In this document: piece after piece, positions 25,857-35,634 of the stretch | Position numbering within the stretch: position 1 is the first letter of the stretch | How the letters are laid out: every line of letters starts with the position of its first letter | Assembly (NCBI RefSeq): GCF_001463885.1 | Contig: NZ_BBWQ01000010.1 | Span: forward strand, 248,001-312,000 | Reading direction: 5' to 3' | Origin: Aureimonas altamirensis | GTDB taxonomy: Bacteria > Pseudomonadota > Alphaproteobacteria > Rhizobiales > Rhizobiaceae | Length of the DNA stretch: 64,000 nucleotides | Translations under genes and position numbers: made by a program | Notes under the pieces: model-generated | Seen by the model: only the letters and a program-made list of their open reading frames with translations | Databases searched by the model: none | Told to the model about the DNA's origin: nothing

Positions 25857-26888
25857 TCAGGCTGCCGGATACAGCACCCAACGCTTCGGCTGCACATGGA
25901 TGACGTCTCCGGGACGTGCCTCCAGCTCCGGCGAAAGCTCCACTTCGATGCGCTGGCCGGTGGCCTCTATGTCGAACTCCGCAAAGCGCGAGCGGCCCGC
26001 GCGGCGCGATACGGCGACGCGGCCGGACAACGCCGTCTCATCGTTCACCACCTGCAGATCGTGCGGCCGCATGAACATCTGCCATCGGCCGTTTTCCTGC
26101 GGCGTCTGGCCCAGGCTGCGCCCCTGCCACGAGATGACGCCGTTCTCGACCTCGACCGGCAGCATGTTGGACTGGCCGATGAAAGAGTAGACGAACGGCG
26201 TTGCCGGGCGGTCGTAGATGTCGTCGCCCGACCCCACCTGCTCGATGCGGCCTTGGCTCATCACCACCACGCGGTCGGCCAGTTCCACGGCCTCTTCCTG
26301 GTCATGCGTGACGAACACCGTGGTATGGCCGATCTTGTCGTGCAGCTCGCGCAGCCAGCGGCGGAGATCCTTGCGCACGCGGGCATCCAGCGCGCCGAAC
26401 GGCTCGTCCAGAAGCAGCATGCGCGGCTCGATCGCCAAAGCCCGGGCCAGCGCCACGCGCTGGCGCTGCCCACCGGAAAGCTGTTGCGGATACCTGTTTT
26501 CCAGGCCCGAAAGCTGCACGAGGTCCAGAAGCTCCAGCGCACGGCGGCGGATATCGGCGGCGGACGGCCGCGCCGAACCTTTCCGCACGCGCAGGCCGAA
26601 GCCGATATTGTCGGCAACCGTCATGTGGCGGAACAGGGCGTAATGCTGGAAGACGAAGCCGACATTGCGCTCCTGGACGCTCTTGTGCGAGGCGTCCTCG
26701 CTGCCGAAAAGCACCCTGCCGGACGACGGCATTTCAAGACCGGCGATCAACCGCAGAAGCGTCGTCTTGCCGCTTCCCGAGGGGCCGAGCAGCGCGATCA
26801 GTTCGCCGGAGCGGATATCCAGCGACACATCGTGCAGCGCGCGAAAGCCGTCGAATTCCTTGGCGATGTTCTTCAGATGGATGTCCAT
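25857..26888 (-). CDS. cysA: Sulfate/thiosulfate ABC transporter ATP-binding protein CysA
   Basis: 343 residues. The ABC domain has Walker [10 protein letters not shown], signature [15 protein letters not shown] and Walker [13 protein letters not shown], followed by a C-terminal TOBE-like domain starting near 240. The order CysP-T-W-A identifies the substrate as sulfate/thiosulfate. CysA energises uptake at the inner membrane. It starts 12 bases after the cysW stop and ends the operon; 128 bases of AT-richer sequence separate it from hlyB. Confidence 0.95.
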   Translation of the reverse strand: MDIHLKNIAKEFDGFRALHDVSLDIRSGELIALLGPSGSGKTTLLRLIAGLEMPSSGRVLFGSEDASHKSVQERNVGFVFQHYALFRHMTVADNIGFGLRVRKGSARPSAADIRRRALELLDLVQLSGLENRYPQQLSGGQRQRVALARALAIEPRMLLLDEPFGALDARVRKDLRRWLRELHDKIGHTTVFVTHDQEEAVELADRVVVMSQGRIEQVGSGDDIYDRPATPFVYSFIGQSNMLPVEVENGVISWQGRSLGQTPQENGRWQMFMRPHDLQVVNDETALSGRVAVSRRAGRSRFAEFDIEATGQRIEVELSPELEARPGDVIHVQPKRWVLYPAA

Positions 26889-26900
26889 GTTGCGCGATCC

Positions 26901-27767
26901 TCAATGACCGTTGCGTGAGGCGGCGGCGAGATCGCCCGCATAGCGCCATTCCAGGAGGGTTTTCACGCCGAGCGTGACGAGAGCCAGCAGCGCAAGAAGC
27001 GTCGCCACCGCGAAGGCGGCCGAGAAGGCATATTCGTTGTACAGGATCTCGACATGCAGCGGCATCGTGTTGGTGTAGCCCCGGATGCGTCCGGATATGA
27101 CGGAAACGGCGCCGAATTCGCCCATGGCGCGCGCGTTGCACAAGAGCACGCCGTACAGGAGCGCCCAGCGCACATTGGGCAGCGTGACCAGCAGGAAGGT
27201 TTTCCAGCCGCCGGCGCCAAGCGAGATCGCCGCTTCTTCGTCGCCCGTTCCCTGCTCCTGCATCAGCGGGATCAGTTCCCGCGCCACGAAGGGTAGCGTC
27301 ACGAAGATCGTGGCCAGCACGATGCCCGGCAGCGCGAAGACGATCTGCAATCCGAGCGACTGCGTCACCGGCAGGAAATAGCCTTGCGCGCCGAACAGCA
27401 GGATGAAGACGAAGCCGGCGATCACCGGTGACACCGAAAACGGCAGGTCGATGAAGGTGATGAGCAGGCTCTTGCCGCGAAACTCGAACTTGGCGATCGC
27501 CCAGGCCGCGGCCACGCCGAACACGAGGTTGAGCGGCACGGCGATGGCCGCCACCATCAAGGTCAGCTTCATGGCCGCGACGGCATCCGGCTCCGTGATC
27601 GCCGACCAGTACATGGCAAGGCCGTTGCGCAGCGCCTCCACGAAGACGGCGACCAGCGGCAGGAACAGGAAGAAGCCGAGAAAGGCGAGCGCGATACCGA
27701 TCAGAAGCCACTTTACGGGCCGGCTTTCGGTGGTGACGCCGCGCTGATGGACGAGCTCAGACGGCAT
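26901..27767 (-). CDS. cysW: Sulfate ABC transporter permease CysW
   Basis: 288 residues with six helices and the BPD permease EAA loop ([21 protein letters not shown]). The N-terminal [18 protein letters not shown] and the pairing with CysT/CysA match CysW. Its start overlaps the cysT stop by 11 bases, so translation is coupled. It forms the membrane pore together with CysT. Confidence 0.94.
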   Translation of the reverse strand: MPSELVHQRGVTTESRPVKWLLIGIALAFLGFFLFLPLVAVFVEALRNGLAMYWSAITEPDAVAAMKLTLMVAAIAVPLNLVFGVAAAWAIAKFEFRGKSLLITFIDLPFSVSPVIAGFVFILLFGAQGYFLPVTQSLGLQIVFALPGIVLATIFVTLPFVARELIPLMQEQGTGDEEAAISLGAGGWKTFLLVTLPNVRWALLYGVLLCNARAMGEFGAVSVISGRIRGYTNTMPLHVEILYNEYAFSAAFAVATLLALLALVTLGVKTLLEWRYAGDLAAASRNGH

Positions 27768-28632
27768 GACCGTACCTCCGGCGGCTCCAGGCCTGGATGA
27801 GATTGATGAGAAGAAGCATGGCGAAGGACACCATCAGCATCAGAGCCGCCACAACGGTGGCGCCGCCATAGTTGAACTCTTCCAGGCGGATGACGATCAA
27901 CAGCGGAGCGATTTCCGAGACGTAAGGGATGTTGCCCGCAATGAAGATGACGGAGCCGTATTCGCCGATGGACCGGGCGAGCGCCAGCGCAAATCCGGTC
28001 AAGAGAGCCGGCAGGATCGACGGCAGGATGATGCGGCGCACGATCTGCCAGCGGCCCGCCCCCAGCGTAGCGGCGGCCTGCTCCAGCTCGGCGTCGAACT
28101 CTTCCAGCACGGGCTGCACGGTGCGCACGACGAAGGGCAGCGAAACGAAGGTCAGCGCCACCACGATGCCAAGGGGCGTGTAGGCGATCCGCAGCCCGCC
28201 GTCACCGAACAGCGAGCCAAGGACAGAGCCGGGCGCGAAGAACTGCCCGACCCATCCGTTGGGGGCATAAAGGGACGTCAGCGCGATGCCGGCGACCGCC
28301 GTCGGCAGGGCGAAGGGCAGGTCGATGATCGCGTCCACGAAGCGCCGCCCGGGAAAGCGATAGCGCACCAGCACCCAGGCCACGAGCAGGCCGAAGACGG
28401 CGTTGATGCCGGCTGCGGCCAGCGAGGCCCCGAACGACAGGCGCATCGCCCCCATGACGCGCGGGTCCAGCGCCAGCGCCCAGAACTCTGCCCAGCCGAT
28501 ACTGGCGCTGCGAAATACCAGCGCGGCCAGTGGAACGATGACGATCAGGCCCAGATAGGCGAGCGTGAACCCCATGGCGATCCCGAAGCCGGGGATGACA
28601 CTGGGTTGCTTGACGGTAAAGCGCCTTGCCAT
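27757..28632 (-). CDS. cysT: Sulfate ABC transporter permease CysT (CysU)
   Basis: 291 residues with six helices. Family features are [19 protein letters not shown] near the start, [16 protein letters not shown] and the EAA loop [21 protein letters not shown]. The ATG at 28632 is chosen because MARRFTVKQ is a normal CysT start; a longer frame would run into the hairpin after cysP. Partner of CysW. Confidence 0.94.
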   Translation of the reverse strand: MARRFTVKQPSVIPGFGIAMGFTLAYLGLIVIVPLAALVFRSASIGWAEFWALALDPRVMGAMRLSFGASLAAAGINAVFGLLVAWVLVRYRFPGRRFVDAIIDLPFALPTAVAGIALTSLYAPNGWVGQFFAPGSVLGSLFGDGGLRIAYTPLGIVVALTFVSLPFVVRTVQPVLEEFDAELEQAAATLGAGRWQIVRRIILPSILPALLTGFALALARSIGEYGSVIFIAGNIPYVSEIAPLLIVIRLEEFNYGGATVVAALMLMVSFAMLLLINLIQAWSRRRYGHAV

Positions 28633-28733
28633 GAACGACCTTGTTCCGGTGCGGCCACCGGCCGCCTCGTGCTTGGGCCGGCCGGATTGCGAATTAAGTG
28701 CTGTCAAAAGTGTGGCCCAACTTCTGGCGATGG

Positions 28734-28762
28734 AAAAGGGGGCGGTGCGAAAGCACCACCCC
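28734..28762 (-). terminator. Attenuator-type terminator between cysP and cysT
   Basis: On the minus strand GGGGTGGTGC, loop TTTC and GCACCGCCCC are followed by CTTTT. It is a strong stem with a short U-run inside the operon, downstream of the binding-protein gene. It would make cysP message more abundant than the permease and ATPase messages, a common arrangement in ABC operons. Confidence 0.65.
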
Positions 28763-28789
28763 GCGAGCATGCATCAGCCGTGAAACCGT

Positions 28790-29806
28790 TCAGTTGCCGG
28801 GCCGGTAGATCTGGTCGAAGATGCCGCCATCGCCGAAATGTTCGGGCTGCGCCTTGACCCACCCGCCGAACTGGGCGTCGTCGATGGACACCAGTTCCAC
28901 ATCGGGGAAGCGCTCCAGCTCGGCCTTGTCGGTGACCTTTTCCGGTTCTGCCGGCCGGTAGAAGTGGCGCGCCGCGATGGTCTGCCCCTCGGCCGAGTAG
29001 AGATAGTCGAGATAGGCGGTCGCAACCTCGCGCGTTCCCTTGGCATCGACATTGGCGTCCACCAGCGTCACCGGCGGTTCTGCCAGGATGGAAATGGAGG
29101 GCACCACGATGTCGAACTGGTCGGGCCCCAGTTCCTCGATGGCCAGGAAGGCTTCGTTTTCCCAGGCCAGCAACACATCACCGATGCCACGCTGCACGAA
29201 TGTCGTGGTGGAACCGCGCGCTCCAGTGTCCAGTACCGGCACGTGGCGATAGACCTCGCCGACGAACTCCTTCGTCTTTTCCGGATCGTTGCCGAACTCC
29301 TTGTTGGCATAGGCCCAGGCCGCCAGATAATTCCAGCGCGCGCCGCCCGACGTCTTCGGGTTGGGCGTGATCACCTGCACGCCTTCTTTCACGAGGTCGC
29401 CCCAATCGGTGATGCCCTTCGGGTTGCCCTTGCGGACCAGGAAGACGATCGTCGACGTATAGGGAGCCGAGTTGTGCGGCAGCCGTCCGCGCCAATCGGC
29501 CGGAATCTTCTGCGTCGCCGACACGATGGCGTCGATATCGGCTTCCAGCGCCAGCGTGACCACGTCCGCATCGAGACCGTCGATCACCGTGCGGGCCTGC
29601 GCCCCGGACCCGCCATGCGATTGCCGGATCGCAACGGGTGCGTTCCCTTCCCCCGTCCAGTGCTTGAGGAACGCGTCGTTGAAGTCGCGGTACAATTCCC
29701 GTGTCGGATCGTAGGAGACATTCAGCAGGACCGTCTGCGCCATGGCGGGGGCAGCAACCGACAGGACAAGTCCGAGAGCGAGCAATCGTGGCAGAAGGCG
29801 GATCAT
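28790..29806 (-). CDS. cysP: Sulfate/thiosulfate-binding periplasmic protein
   Basis: 338 residues with a signal peptide (LLALGLVLSVAAPAMAQ). Mature protein features are LLNVSYDPTRELYRDFN, IRQSHGGSGAQARTVIDGL, TPNPKTSGGARWN and, later, FVQRGIGDVLLAWENEA. These are the sulfate-binding signatures of the Sbp/CysP family. CysP and Sbp cannot be separated with certainty from sequence alone. The ATG at 29806 gives the proper signal peptide. First gene of the operon. Confidence 0.94.
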   Translation of the reverse strand: MIRLLPRLLALGLVLSVAAPAMAQTVLLNVSYDPTRELYRDFNDAFLKHWTGEGNAPVAIRQSHGGSGAQARTVIDGLDADVVTLALEADIDAIVSATQKIPADWRGRLPHNSAPYTSTIVFLVRKGNPKGITDWGDLVKEGVQVITPNPKTSGGARWNYLAAWAYANKEFGNDPEKTKEFVGEVYRHVPVLDTGARGSTTTFVQRGIGDVLLAWENEAFLAIEELGPDQFDIVVPSISILAEPPVTLVDANVDAKGTREVATAYLDYLYSAEGQTIAARHFYRPAEPEKVTDKAELERFPDVELVSIDDAQFGGWVKAQPEHFGDGGIFDQIYRPGN

Positions 29807-29828
29807 GAAATCTCCGTGGAATTGTCTA

Positions 29829-29877
29829 TCAATCTTGTAGTTCAAGCTCCCGCGCTTCTGCCCGCCTGTCAATCTTG
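29829..29877 (-). promoter_or_regulatory. Direct repeats upstream of cysP
   Basis: TCAATCTTG occurs at 29829-29837 and again at 29869-29877, 40 bases apart (close to four helical turns), within 75 bases of the cysP start. It could be a paired binding site for a sulfur regulator such as a LysR-type protein. No regulator gene is adjacent. Confidence 0.3.
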
Positions 29878-29991
29878 CACAAGTAGAATGCAATATTCGC
29901 GTCGGTTGAAGGCGAGCGCATGGAACGCCCTTTCACCCGCAAGCCGCCCCGTTGAAAAACGAGACCAAAAATCAGGGCGCGGGAAGCATCG

Positions 29992-31416
29992 CTACAAGGC
30001 CAGCGCGGGGGTGCGGCCGGTTTCTTCGAGCTCCCATTCGGCACTCCACCGGCCGTCGCGCCGCGTAATGACCAGATAGTTGCGATCCGCGATGTAGGGC
30101 ATGCGCCGGCCCGGCAGCGGAAAAACCTTGATGGGTCGTCCACGGAGCGGCGATTCGCCCAGCCGCGACAGCAGGCTGAGCGCCAGCGGAAAGGCCACCG
30201 GGGGCTTGGGATGCGTAATGCCCGACGCCACGAGCTGGTGCATGGTCGAGCCATCTTCCAACCGCATCTCGGCCCGCGTCGCCAAGTGGATTTCGCCGGA
30301 GATCACCGTCAGCGGACGATTGCCCTTAACGGCCTTGGCTTCCAGCAGCGTCAGCAGGCGGCGCCATTCCGTGCGGTGGCTGCGGCTTTGCCACTGGTCG
30401 CGCAGGTCGTCTTCGTATTTCTGCGCGCGCGGCATGCGGTCCAGTACGGACTCCACCAGGCTGAGACGAGGGCCGAGCGCCGGCACGCTCGACACCAGCA
30501 GGATCGCATCGCCGTCCGGACAATCCGCCAGCGCGCGCTCGAAGGCGGCCCATCCGGCCGGCCCCATCACCCGATCGGGGGTTCGCTCGCTGCGCAGGTC
30601 GGGCAGGCATACGGAGAAGCCGGGAAAATGCGCCGATTGCGTCATCGTGGCGCCGGACGGGTCGAGGCAGGTGCGCGGCAGGCCGCCTTCCACCGCGCCG
30701 ACCTGGAACAGGATGAACATCTCCCGCGCCACCTTGAAGATGCCTTGGGCAATGGGGCTCTGTTGCAGGGCATCCGGGTGGCTGCCCCACCCGTCGAAGA
30801 TATCGTGATCGTCCCAGATCATCAGGGATGGCACGGTTGCGTAAAGCGGCGCGGCGGCGGCCTGTGTCAGCGTGTCGAGGTACCGGCGGAAGAAATAGCC
30901 CCGCAGCGCAGCTTCCATGTCGGGCGTGAAGGGTTCCTGTGCCCGGCGGGCTGGCTCGTCCTTCGCCCATGCCGAAATGGCGGGGTGGCTTTCCACCGCT
31001 TCGTCGGCGTAGAGCTGGTCCCCGCCGTGCAGAAGAAGGGCGAACGGCCGCTCCTGGTGCTCGGTCAGAAGCCGCCGCCACATCACGTCGCGATGCTCGT
31101 GCTCTCGGTCCTCGTCGCCGTTTTCCTGCCCGTTGCAGGACACGAAGCCGATACGGAGCCCACCGCCGAGATCGGTTCGAACGCGATAGGATGTCCCGTC
31201 GACGGCGTAGTCCGCCGCGTCGCCGACCGGAAGCGCGATGTCGCGCATCCACACGACGTGCCCTTCCAGCCGCGCTGCCACGGCCATCGCGTCTTCCTGC
31301 CCGGCGGCCGCAACACGGGGGGCGGTATCGCCCTCCCGCGTCACGACAAGCACGGTGACATGCGCGGCGGTCCTGTCGGCGCCTCTGGCATAGAGGACGG
31401 GCCCGGCAACGATCAT
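29992..31416 (-). CDS. PhoD-like metallophosphatase/phosphodiesterase
   Basis: 474 residues. The metal-binding core of the PhoD-like phosphatase family is visible: GFVSCNGQ, LLLHGGDQLYADE, MIWDDHDIFDGWG and later ISGEIHLATR. There is no signal peptide or Tat motif, unlike secreted PhoD, so it may be cytoplasmic. Such enzymes use Ca/Fe or Mn to cleave phosphate esters or diesters. It follows a PotD/Fbp-type ABC transporter on the same strand with a 66-base gap, which suggests that it processes an imported phosphorylated compound. That link is inference. Confidence 0.82.
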   Translation of the reverse strand: MIVAGPVLYARGADRTAAHVTVLVVTREGDTAPRVAAAGQEDAMAVAARLEGHVVWMRDIALPVGDAADYAVDGTSYRVRTDLGGGLRIGFVSCNGQENGDEDREHEHRDVMWRRLLTEHQERPFALLLHGGDQLYADEAVESHPAISAWAKDEPARRAQEPFTPDMEAALRGYFFRRYLDTLTQAAAAPLYATVPSLMIWDDHDIFDGWGSHPDALQQSPIAQGIFKVAREMFILFQVGAVEGGLPRTCLDPSGATMTQSAHFPGFSVCLPDLRSERTPDRVMGPAGWAAFERALADCPDGDAILLVSSVPALGPRLSLVESVLDRMPRAQKYEDDLRDQWQSRSHRTEWRRLLTLLEAKAVKGNRPLTVISGEIHLATRAEMRLEDGSTMHQLVASGITHPKPPVAFPLALSLLSRLGESPLRGRPIKVFPLPGRRMPYIADRNYLVITRRDGRWSAEWELEETGRTPALAL

Positions 31417-31482
31417 CCGACTACCTTCATCTTATGTTTCGGTGACGGGCATGTCGGTTGCGGTGCGCAAATATCAAGGGCG

Positions 31483-32529
31483 TCAGCGGATTACCTGTCC
31501 ATCCTCCGGCGCGAAGAATATGCGCACCGGCTGGCCCTGTCCGGGCGGCGGACGCGTCGGGTCGTTGAACGTATCGACGAGGGCCGAGCCGCCTGCGGTG
31601 GCCACGCGCAGACGGACGACAGAGCCAAGAAAGGCAACCTGCTGCACCGTGCCGGATATGCCGTTGCTGCGCCGCTCGGTGGCGTCCAGCGACAGGGCTT
31701 CCGGCCGCAATGCCAGGGTGACGGCTTCGCCATCCCTACCCTGTTCGCCGTCGATGGCGACGGCCTCCTCGCCCAGCAATATCCGCCCGCCGGGCGCGGA
31801 TCGCCCTTCCAGAAGGCTGAGATTGCCGACGAAGGACGCCACGAAGCGGCTGGCCGGCCGGTTATAGATCTCGAAGGGTGTCCCGACCTGCTCGATCCGC
31901 CCCTCGCTCATCACGACGATCCGGTCGGACATGGACAGGGCCTCTTCCTGGTCATGCGTCACGTAGATCGTAGTGATGCCCAACTCCTGCTGCAGGGCGC
32001 GGATCTCCTCGCGCAGGGATACCCGGATCTTGGCATCGAGCGCCGAAAGCGGCTCGTCCAGCAGCAGCACGCGCGGCCGCACCGCGATGGCCCGCGCCAG
32101 CGCCACGCGCTGCTGCTGGCCGCCGGACAACTGGTATGGATAGCGCCCCGCGACATGCGGCAGCTTGATCATCTCCAGCATTTCCTTCACGCGCGCATCG
32201 ATCTCGGCGCGCGGGCGGCCGGCCACCTTGAGGCCGAAGGCCACATTGTCGGCGATGGAGAGGTTCGGAAACAGCGCATAGGACTGGAACACCATGCCGA
32301 TCCGCCGCTGGTTGGGCGACAGGGGGCCGACATCCTGGCCATCGATATGGATCGTGCCGGCGGTCGGCGTTTCGAACCCGGCGACCATGCGCAGCGTCGT
32401 CGTCTTGCCGCAGCCGGAAGGCCCCAGAAACGAGATGAACTCGCCGCGCTGCACCGACAGATTGAAGTTCTCCACCACGGCGTGGTGCTGGTAGGTCTTG
32501 CGCAATCCGGAAAGTTCCAGAAACCCCAT
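31483..32529 (-). CDS. ABC transporter ATP-binding protein, PotA/FbpC type
   Basis: 348 residues: Walker [10 protein letters not shown], signature [15 protein letters not shown], Walker [13 protein letters not shown], and a C-terminal TOBE domain (about 275-345). This layout belongs to the spermidine/Fe3+/phosphonate importer group. It lies three bases after the permease stop. The substrate is not fixed by sequence; polyamine, ferric iron and 2-aminoethylphosphonate are all possible. Confidence 0.9.
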   Translation of the reverse strand: MGFLELSGLRKTYQHHAVVENFNLSVQRGEFISFLGPSGCGKTTTLRMVAGFETPTAGTIHIDGQDVGPLSPNQRRIGMVFQSYALFPNLSIADNVAFGLKVAGRPRAEIDARVKEMLEMIKLPHVAGRYPYQLSGGQQQRVALARAIAVRPRVLLLDEPLSALDAKIRVSLREEIRALQQELGITTIYVTHDQEEALSMSDRIVVMSEGRIEQVGTPFEIYNRPASRFVASFVGNLSLLEGRSAPGGRILLGEEAVAIDGEQGRDGEAVTLALRPEALSLDATERRSNGISGTVQQVAFLGSVVRLRVATAGGSALVDTFNDPTRPPPGQGQPVRIFFAPEDGQVIR

Positions 32530-32532
32530 GTC

Positions 32533-33354
32533 TTACCCTTCCTGGCGGCGGCGGAACCAGCGGCGCGGCGGCGCCTTGGCCTGCCCCGGCGATGCGCCGC
32601 CCACGAATTGCAGCATGACCATGCAGCCCCATGTCACCGCGAAGGCAATCATGGCCAGCGCGGCCGGCTCATAGGCGCGGTTGGCGCCGATCAGTTGCAG
32701 GTACGGTCCGAAGGCCGGACGATTGAGAAGACTGGCGATGACGAATTCGCCGATCACGATGGCGAAGGTCAGGAAGGCGCCCGACAGGACGGCCGCCCGC
32801 ACATTCGGCAGGATGACGCGCCACAGCACGGTACGCCGCTTTGCGCCGAGGCTTTCGGCGGCCTCCGTCAGCGTCCGGATGTCGATGGCCGTCAGCCCCG
32901 TATCCACCGCACGGTACATGTAGGGCAGCGAAAGGACGACGTAGCCGAACACCATGAGCACGTTGGTGCCGGCGACCGTGCCCGTGAACGGCAGCCAGGA
33001 CGACGAATTGTACAGGCGCAGATATCCGAACACGATCACGATGGGCGGGATCACCAGCGGCAGCAGCGTGACGAACTCCACCCAGGGCCGCAAACGCGGC
33101 AGCCGCAGGCGGACCCAGTAGGCCGTGGGCACCACCAGAAGGGCGCCGATGGCGATGGTCGTCAGCGCCGCCACCACCGAGAACAGGAACGTCTGGTGGA
33201 AACGGGGATCGGCGAAGACGACGCGATAGGCCTCGAAGCTCCACTGCCCGCGCAGCATCGACAGCGAGAACTGGAACGTCGCCACCAGCGGCAGCAGGAA
33301 GTAGAGCGCCCCGATGAAGACCGCGATCCAGGGGCCGATACGGCGGGCGTTCAT
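32533..33354 (-). CDS. ABC transporter permease 2 (PotC/FbpB-like)
   Basis: 273 residues with six helices and a BPD permease EAA loop (TEAAESLGAKRRTVLWRVILP). The ATG at 33354 overlaps the stop of permease 1 by four bases (ATGA), so the two are coupled. It forms the inner-membrane pore as a heterodimer with permease 1. The C-terminus is short and basic. Confidence 0.9.
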   Translation of the reverse strand: MNARRIGPWIAVFIGALYFLLPLVATFQFSLSMLRGQWSFEAYRVVFADPRFHQTFLFSVVAALTTIAIGALLVVPTAYWVRLRLPRLRPWVEFVTLLPLVIPPIVIVFGYLRLYNSSSWLPFTGTVAGTNVLMVFGYVVLSLPYMYRAVDTGLTAIDIRTLTEAAESLGAKRRTVLWRVILPNVRAAVLSGAFLTFAIVIGEFVIASLLNRPAFGPYLQLIGANRAYEPAALAMIAFAVTWGCMVMLQFVGGASPGQAKAPPRRWFRRRQEG

Positions 33355-34256
33355 TTGAGCCACCGTTCGGCGCGGCTGCGCAGCCAGATGTAGAGCACGT
33401 TGGAACAGCCGGTGATCAGGATCATGCCGACGGCCAGGGCATAGCCGAGATGCGGGTTGTAGAGCACGTCGCCGCGGATCTGCGCATAGAGCAGGATGGG
33501 CACGATGTTCAGCGACGAGCCCGTCAGCGCATAGGCCGTCGCGACCGCCCCGAAAGCATTGGCGAAGAGCAGCAGGAAGCAGCCCAGAAGGCTGGGAAAC
33601 AGCACAGGCAGGGCCACCATGCGCCAGTACTGCCAGCGCGATGCGCCGAGGATGGAAGCGGCCTCGCGCCACTCCTTCTTCAGGCCGTCGAGCGCCGGCG
33701 CGATGATCAGCACCATCAGCGGGATCTGGAAGTACAGATAGGTGATCGTCAGGCCCCAGAACGACAGCAGGTTGAAGCCCAGGCGATAGATGTTGACGCC
33801 GAACGCCTCGTTCAGAAACACCGTCACCAGCCCCAGCCGGCCGAGCGTCGCCAGAAAGGCGAAGGCGAGCGGAATTCCGGCGAAGTTGGAGGCGACGCCC
33901 GAAAAGGTGGAGACGGCGGGCCGCACCCAGCGCGGCAGGTTGCCGTGCACGATGGCGTAGGCCAGGAAAAAGCCGATCAGCGCGCCCAGGGCGGCGGAGG
34001 CCAGGCTGACGCGGATGGATATCCAGTAGGCGGCCATGATCTGCGGCTGAAACAGGCCGATCATGTTGGCGAAGGTGAAATTGCCGGCCGGGTCCTGGAA
34101 GGCCCCGATGACGAGGTACAGTGTCGGCGCCACCAGGAACAGGATGGCGAACAGGAAGAAGGGGACGACCCCAAGCCAGGAAAGGGACAGTTTGCGCGCC
34201 GCCGGAGGCCCGGCGGACGTCCCTGCCGGCATGCCGGCCTGTGCCACTGTGGCCAT
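33351..34256 (-). CDS. ABC transporter permease 1 (PotB-like)
   Basis: 301 residues with six helices after a 25-residue polar N-terminus. The EAA loop is REAASILGASRWQYWRMVALP. The N-terminal LVAPTLYLVIGAFQD and FNLLSFWGLTITYLYFQIP resemble spermidine/putrescine-type permeases. It overlaps permease 2 by four bases and lies 72 bases downstream of the binding-protein gene. Confidence 0.9.
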   Translation of the reverse strand: MATVAQAGMPAGTSAGPPAARKLSLSWLGVVPFFLFAILFLVAPTLYLVIGAFQDPAGNFTFANMIGLFQPQIMAAYWISIRVSLASAALGALIGFFLAYAIVHGNLPRWVRPAVSTFSGVASNFAGIPLAFAFLATLGRLGLVTVFLNEAFGVNIYRLGFNLLSFWGLTITYLYFQIPLMVLIIAPALDGLKKEWREAASILGASRWQYWRMVALPVLFPSLLGCFLLLFANAFGAVATAYALTGSSLNIVPILLYAQIRGDVLYNPHLGYALAVGMILITGCSNVLYIWLRSRAERWLK

Positions 34257-34328
34257 GAAACCCCGCTTGTCGGAAATTGCCGGAAGGATGGGAAAGGGCG
34301 CGCGTCAGCCCGCGCGCCCCCGAAGGCC

Positions 34329-35429
34329 TTACTGGACGTTGGCGCCCACGACCTCGTCCCACTTGGCGGTGATGACGGCCTTGGCTTCGTCCTGCTCGGC
34401 GACGCTGGGGAACTTGGCCGCGTTATAGGCCTCGACGGGCGGCAGGCGGTCCAGCAGATCCTGCGGGATCTTGCCGGCCTCGGCCATGGCGTTGAAGCGG
34501 ATCGGGTGGCAGTAGCCCTTCAGCCACGCAAGCTGGCCCTCGTCGGAATAGAGATACTCCATCCACAGCTTCGCGGCGTTGGGGTGCGGCGCGTAAGCGC
34601 TGATCGCCTGCACGTAGACGCCGGCGAGCACGCCCGTCTTCGGCACCACGACCTCGACTTCGGGGTTGCCGGCCAGCGTGTCGCGGCCCGACAGGGCGTT
34701 ATAATCCCAGCGGATCATGATGGGCGTGGTGCCCTGCGCCAGCGAGGCCGGCTTGCCGATCACCGGAACGAAATTGCCCGCGGCGTTCAATTCCTTGAAG
34801 AACTGCAGCCCGGCCTCGGCGATCTCGGTGGGCGAGCCGTCCGGCTTGCGCGACAGGCCCGCCGCATAGACGGCCTGGATCGCCTGGGAGGACGCACGGG
34901 GATCGCCGGCCAGCGCGACGGAGTTCGCGTAGTCCGGCTTCAGAAGGTCTTCCCAGTCGGTCGGAGCGGTTTCGACGATGTCCTTGTTGATCTCGAAGGA
35001 AAGCACGCCGTAGTAATCGCCGTACCAGTGGCCATCGGCATCCTTGGCATCGTCCGGGATCTCGTCCCAGGTTGCGACCTTGTAGGGCTGCACCAGCCCT
35101 TCGGCCTGCGCCGCCGGCCCGAAGGAAAGGCCGACATCCAGCACATCGGGCGCCTGCGGGCCGGTATTGCCCTTGTTGGCCTTGACGGCCTCGATCTCGT
35201 CGGCAGAGCCGGCATCCGGGTTGAGTTCGTTGACGGTCAGGCCGTACTTCGCCTTGAAGCCGGCGATGACCTCACCGTAGTTGCACCAGTCGTGCGGCAG
35301 CGCGATCGTGGTGAGCTGGCCCTCTTCCTTCGCGGCGGCCACCAGGGCATCCAACGATGCCTCCTGCGCGAAGGCCGCGCTCGTAGACATGGCCACCAGC
35401 GCAATGAGCGAGATTGAACGTTTGAGCAT
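34329..35429 (-). CDS. ABC transporter periplasmic substrate-binding protein (PotD/Fbp group)
   Basis: 366 residues with a signal peptide (LKRSISLIAL to TSAAFAQEA), then LDALVAAAKEEGQLTTIALPHDWCNY, the DVLDVGLSF segment and LWMEYLYSDEGQLAWLKGYCHPI. The fold belongs to the type II binding proteins for polyamines, ferric iron or phosphonates. The two Cys (in DWCNY and GYCHP) could form a disulfide. It is the first gene of the four-gene transporter set, and its ribosome site is directly flanked by a strong hairpin. Confidence 0.88.
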   Translation of the reverse strand: MLKRSISLIALVAMSTSAAFAQEASLDALVAAAKEEGQLTTIALPHDWCNYGEVIAGFKAKYGLTVNELNPDAGSADEIEAVKANKGNTGPQAPDVLDVGLSFGPAAQAEGLVQPYKVATWDEIPDDAKDADGHWYGDYYGVLSFEINKDIVETAPTDWEDLLKPDYANSVALAGDPRASSQAIQAVYAAGLSRKPDGSPTEIAEAGLQFFKELNAAGNFVPVIGKPASLAQGTTPIMIRWDYNALSGRDTLAGNPEVEVVVPKTGVLAGVYVQAISAYAPHPNAAKLWMEYLYSDEGQLAWLKGYCHPIRFNAMAEAGKIPQDLLDRLPPVEAYNAAKFPSVAEQDEAKAVITAKWDEVVGANVQ

Positions 35430-35438
35430 AAGTATCCC

Positions 35439-35465
35439 CTGCTTCCCTCAAGCGGTGGGAAGCAG
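35439..35465 (-). promoter_or_regulatory. 5'-UTR hairpin abutting the ribosome-binding site of the ABC binding-protein gene
   Basis: CTGCTTCCC, a 9-base loop and GGGAAGCAG: a perfect 9-bp stem. Its 3' arm ends directly at the AGGGG Shine-Dalgarno that lies about six bases before the ATG at 35429. It could be a translational control element or a 5'-end stabiliser. I do not recognise a known riboswitch class. Confidence 0.5.
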
Positions 35466-35634
35466 GATCACCTACCTGCCACCCGGTGTTGACGCATCGC
35501 CTCATATGCGGCCCGGATGACAGGCGGGTGACGATTGAACACCCGATCAACGCGGCGCTGCCGATGCACAAGAGAAGCGTCTTCCTAAAACTTGTGCAAG
35601 CAAAAATGACAGGCAGCGACGCGCTTTGGCGGGG

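Noticed and set aside
30211-33393. Long plus-strand frame (1060 codons) across the PhoD-like and ABC genes
   Set aside because: It spans three well-supported minus-strand genes and intergenic DNA, and the translation is low-complexity Arg/His/Gly sequence.
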